A stretch of DNA of 7,926 nucleotides, from assembly GCA_007118195.1 (NCBI GenBank), contig SKSA01000302.1, forward strand, positions 1-7,926, in the 5' to 3' direction. Position 1 is the first letter of the stretch. Each line of letters opens with the position of its first letter. The notes under the pieces are model-generated. The model was not told where the DNA came from. It did not search any database and saw only the letters and a program-made list of their open reading frames with translations. Positions 6,864 through 7,926 of this stretch are shown here, piece by piece. This DNA comes from Anaerobacillus sp. GTDB taxonomy: Bacteria > Bacillota > Bacilli > Bacillales > Anaerobacillaceae. The position numbers were made by a program, and so were the translations under genes.

Positions 6864-7232
6864 TTATGCCCCCTGGTTCAATCGCTTTTTTTGTTCTTCG
6901 ACTGCTTTAGCACGAATTTGGTAAGCTTCATCACGGGCATTTTTGAGCAATTGGTCTGTTTCTTCTCTGCACTTCTTACGCATTTCTAATACTTCACGTC
7001 TCGTTTCTTCTAATAATTTCGTTTGCTCATCTAACTTTTGTTTTGCTTCTTCTTTATATTGTTCAGTGACAGTAAGTTGGTTTTCGATATGCTTTTTTCG
7101 ATTATCTAATGCGTCGACAATTTTTTTTAAGCATAACTTGTGAAGGAGCCAAAAGAGAACTGTAAAAATAAACGCTTGATAAAGCATCGTTCCAAGCGCG
7201 ACTGGAATCCCAAAAATCGTAATATCGCCCAT
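6864..7232 (-). CDS. atpF: F0 ATP synthase b-type subunit, short form
   Basis: The b subunit is the peripheral stalk of F-type ATP synthase: one N-terminal membrane helix and a long coiled coil that reaches F1 through delta. Here a 122-aa product has the typical GTMLYQAFIFTVLFWLLHKL membrane segment (14-33), then a basic hinge (CLKKIVDALDNRKKHIENQL), and an uninterrupted Lys/Glu/Gln-rich coiled coil to the end (RAKAVEEQKKRLNQGA). Usual b subunits are about 155-175 aa, so the C-terminal 35-50 residues that bind delta are absent. There is no sign of a frameshift: the stop is followed at once by a new gene. An excellent site, AAGGAGG (complement of 7241-7247), lies 8 nt before the ATG at 7232. 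It follows atpB by 22 nt. The gene symbol reflects family membership; whether it serves in the main ATP synthase is not known. Confidence 0.85.
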   Translation of the reverse strand: MGDITIFGIPVALGTMLYQAFIFTVLFWLLHKLCLKKIVDALDNRKKHIENQLTVTEQYKEEAKQKLDEQTKLLEETRREVLEMRKKCREETDQLLKNARDEAYQIRAKAVEEQKKRLNQGA

Positions 7233-7240
7233 AAATCGAT

Positions 7241-7247
7241 CCTCCTT
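7241..7247 (-). promoter_or_regulatory. Ribosome binding site of the b-subunit gene
   Basis: AAGGAGG on the minus strand, 8 nt before the ATG at 7232. It lies in the 22-nt gap after atpB, which is too small for an atpE gene. Confidence 0.85.
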
Positions 7248-7254
7248 GTTTAAA

Positions 7255-7926
<672 letters not shown>

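Noticed and set aside
6943..7143. Plus-strand open frame over the b-subunit gene
   Set aside because: Its Ser/Phe-rich composition is the complement of the Lys/Glu coiled-coil codons; there is no independent support.
7233..7254. Hidden c-subunit gene between a and b
   Set aside because: Only 22 nt are available and they hold the ribosome site of the b gene.

Overview
This AT-rich window reads like a chromosome segment of an alkaliphilic member of the Bacillaceae/Bacillales. The evidence is strong GGAGG-type ribosome binding sites, tightly packed genes, Bacillus-like F0 proteins, and two ATP synthase a-subunit residues known as alkaliphile signatures in Bacillus pseudofirmus OF4. The species cannot be fixed from the sequence alone.

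Left part (1-5596, + strand): a [NiFe]-hydrogenase maturation operon in the order hypA-hypB-hypF-hypC-hypD-hypE. It is complete except for the first roughly 10 codons of hypA, which lie off the window. Genes are separated by 2-5 nt or overlap by 14-17 nt, so they are probably co-transcribed and translationally coupled. HypF and HypE make the cyanide ligand from carbamoyl phosphate. HypC and HypD assemble Fe(CN)2CO. HypA and HypB deliver nickel. The expected catalytic and metal-binding residues are present in every protein. No hydrogenase structural gene is in the window; these probably lie to the left of hypA. A rho-independent terminator (5625-5658) follows hypE.

Middle (5597-5917): the convergent intergenic region. 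It holds the hypE terminator, about 130 nt with nothing recognisable, and a 127-bp imperfect inverted repeat (5792-5918). The two roughly 33-bp arms are near-identical and each carries a GGTGTCWGACA core, like a REP/BIME or MITE element. Its right end touches the stop codon of the last minus-strand gene.

Right part (5918-7926, - strand): a compact operon read right to left. It encodes an F0 a subunit (atpB, N-terminus off window), a short b subunit (122 aa), a protein with an unknown soluble N-terminal part joined to a two-helix AtpZ/AtpQ-like membrane domain (151 aa), and a 150-aa soluble protein of unknown function. No c-subunit gene (atpE) lies between a and b, where only 22 nt remain, and no delta/alpha/gamma/beta/epsilon genes follow b. 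This is therefore not the usual atp operon. It looks like a secondary, partial F0 module, and it is the least ordinary content of the window.

Whether the F0 module works with the hydrogenase system is unknown. The two operons converge and are separated by a repeat element, so their proximity may be accidental.
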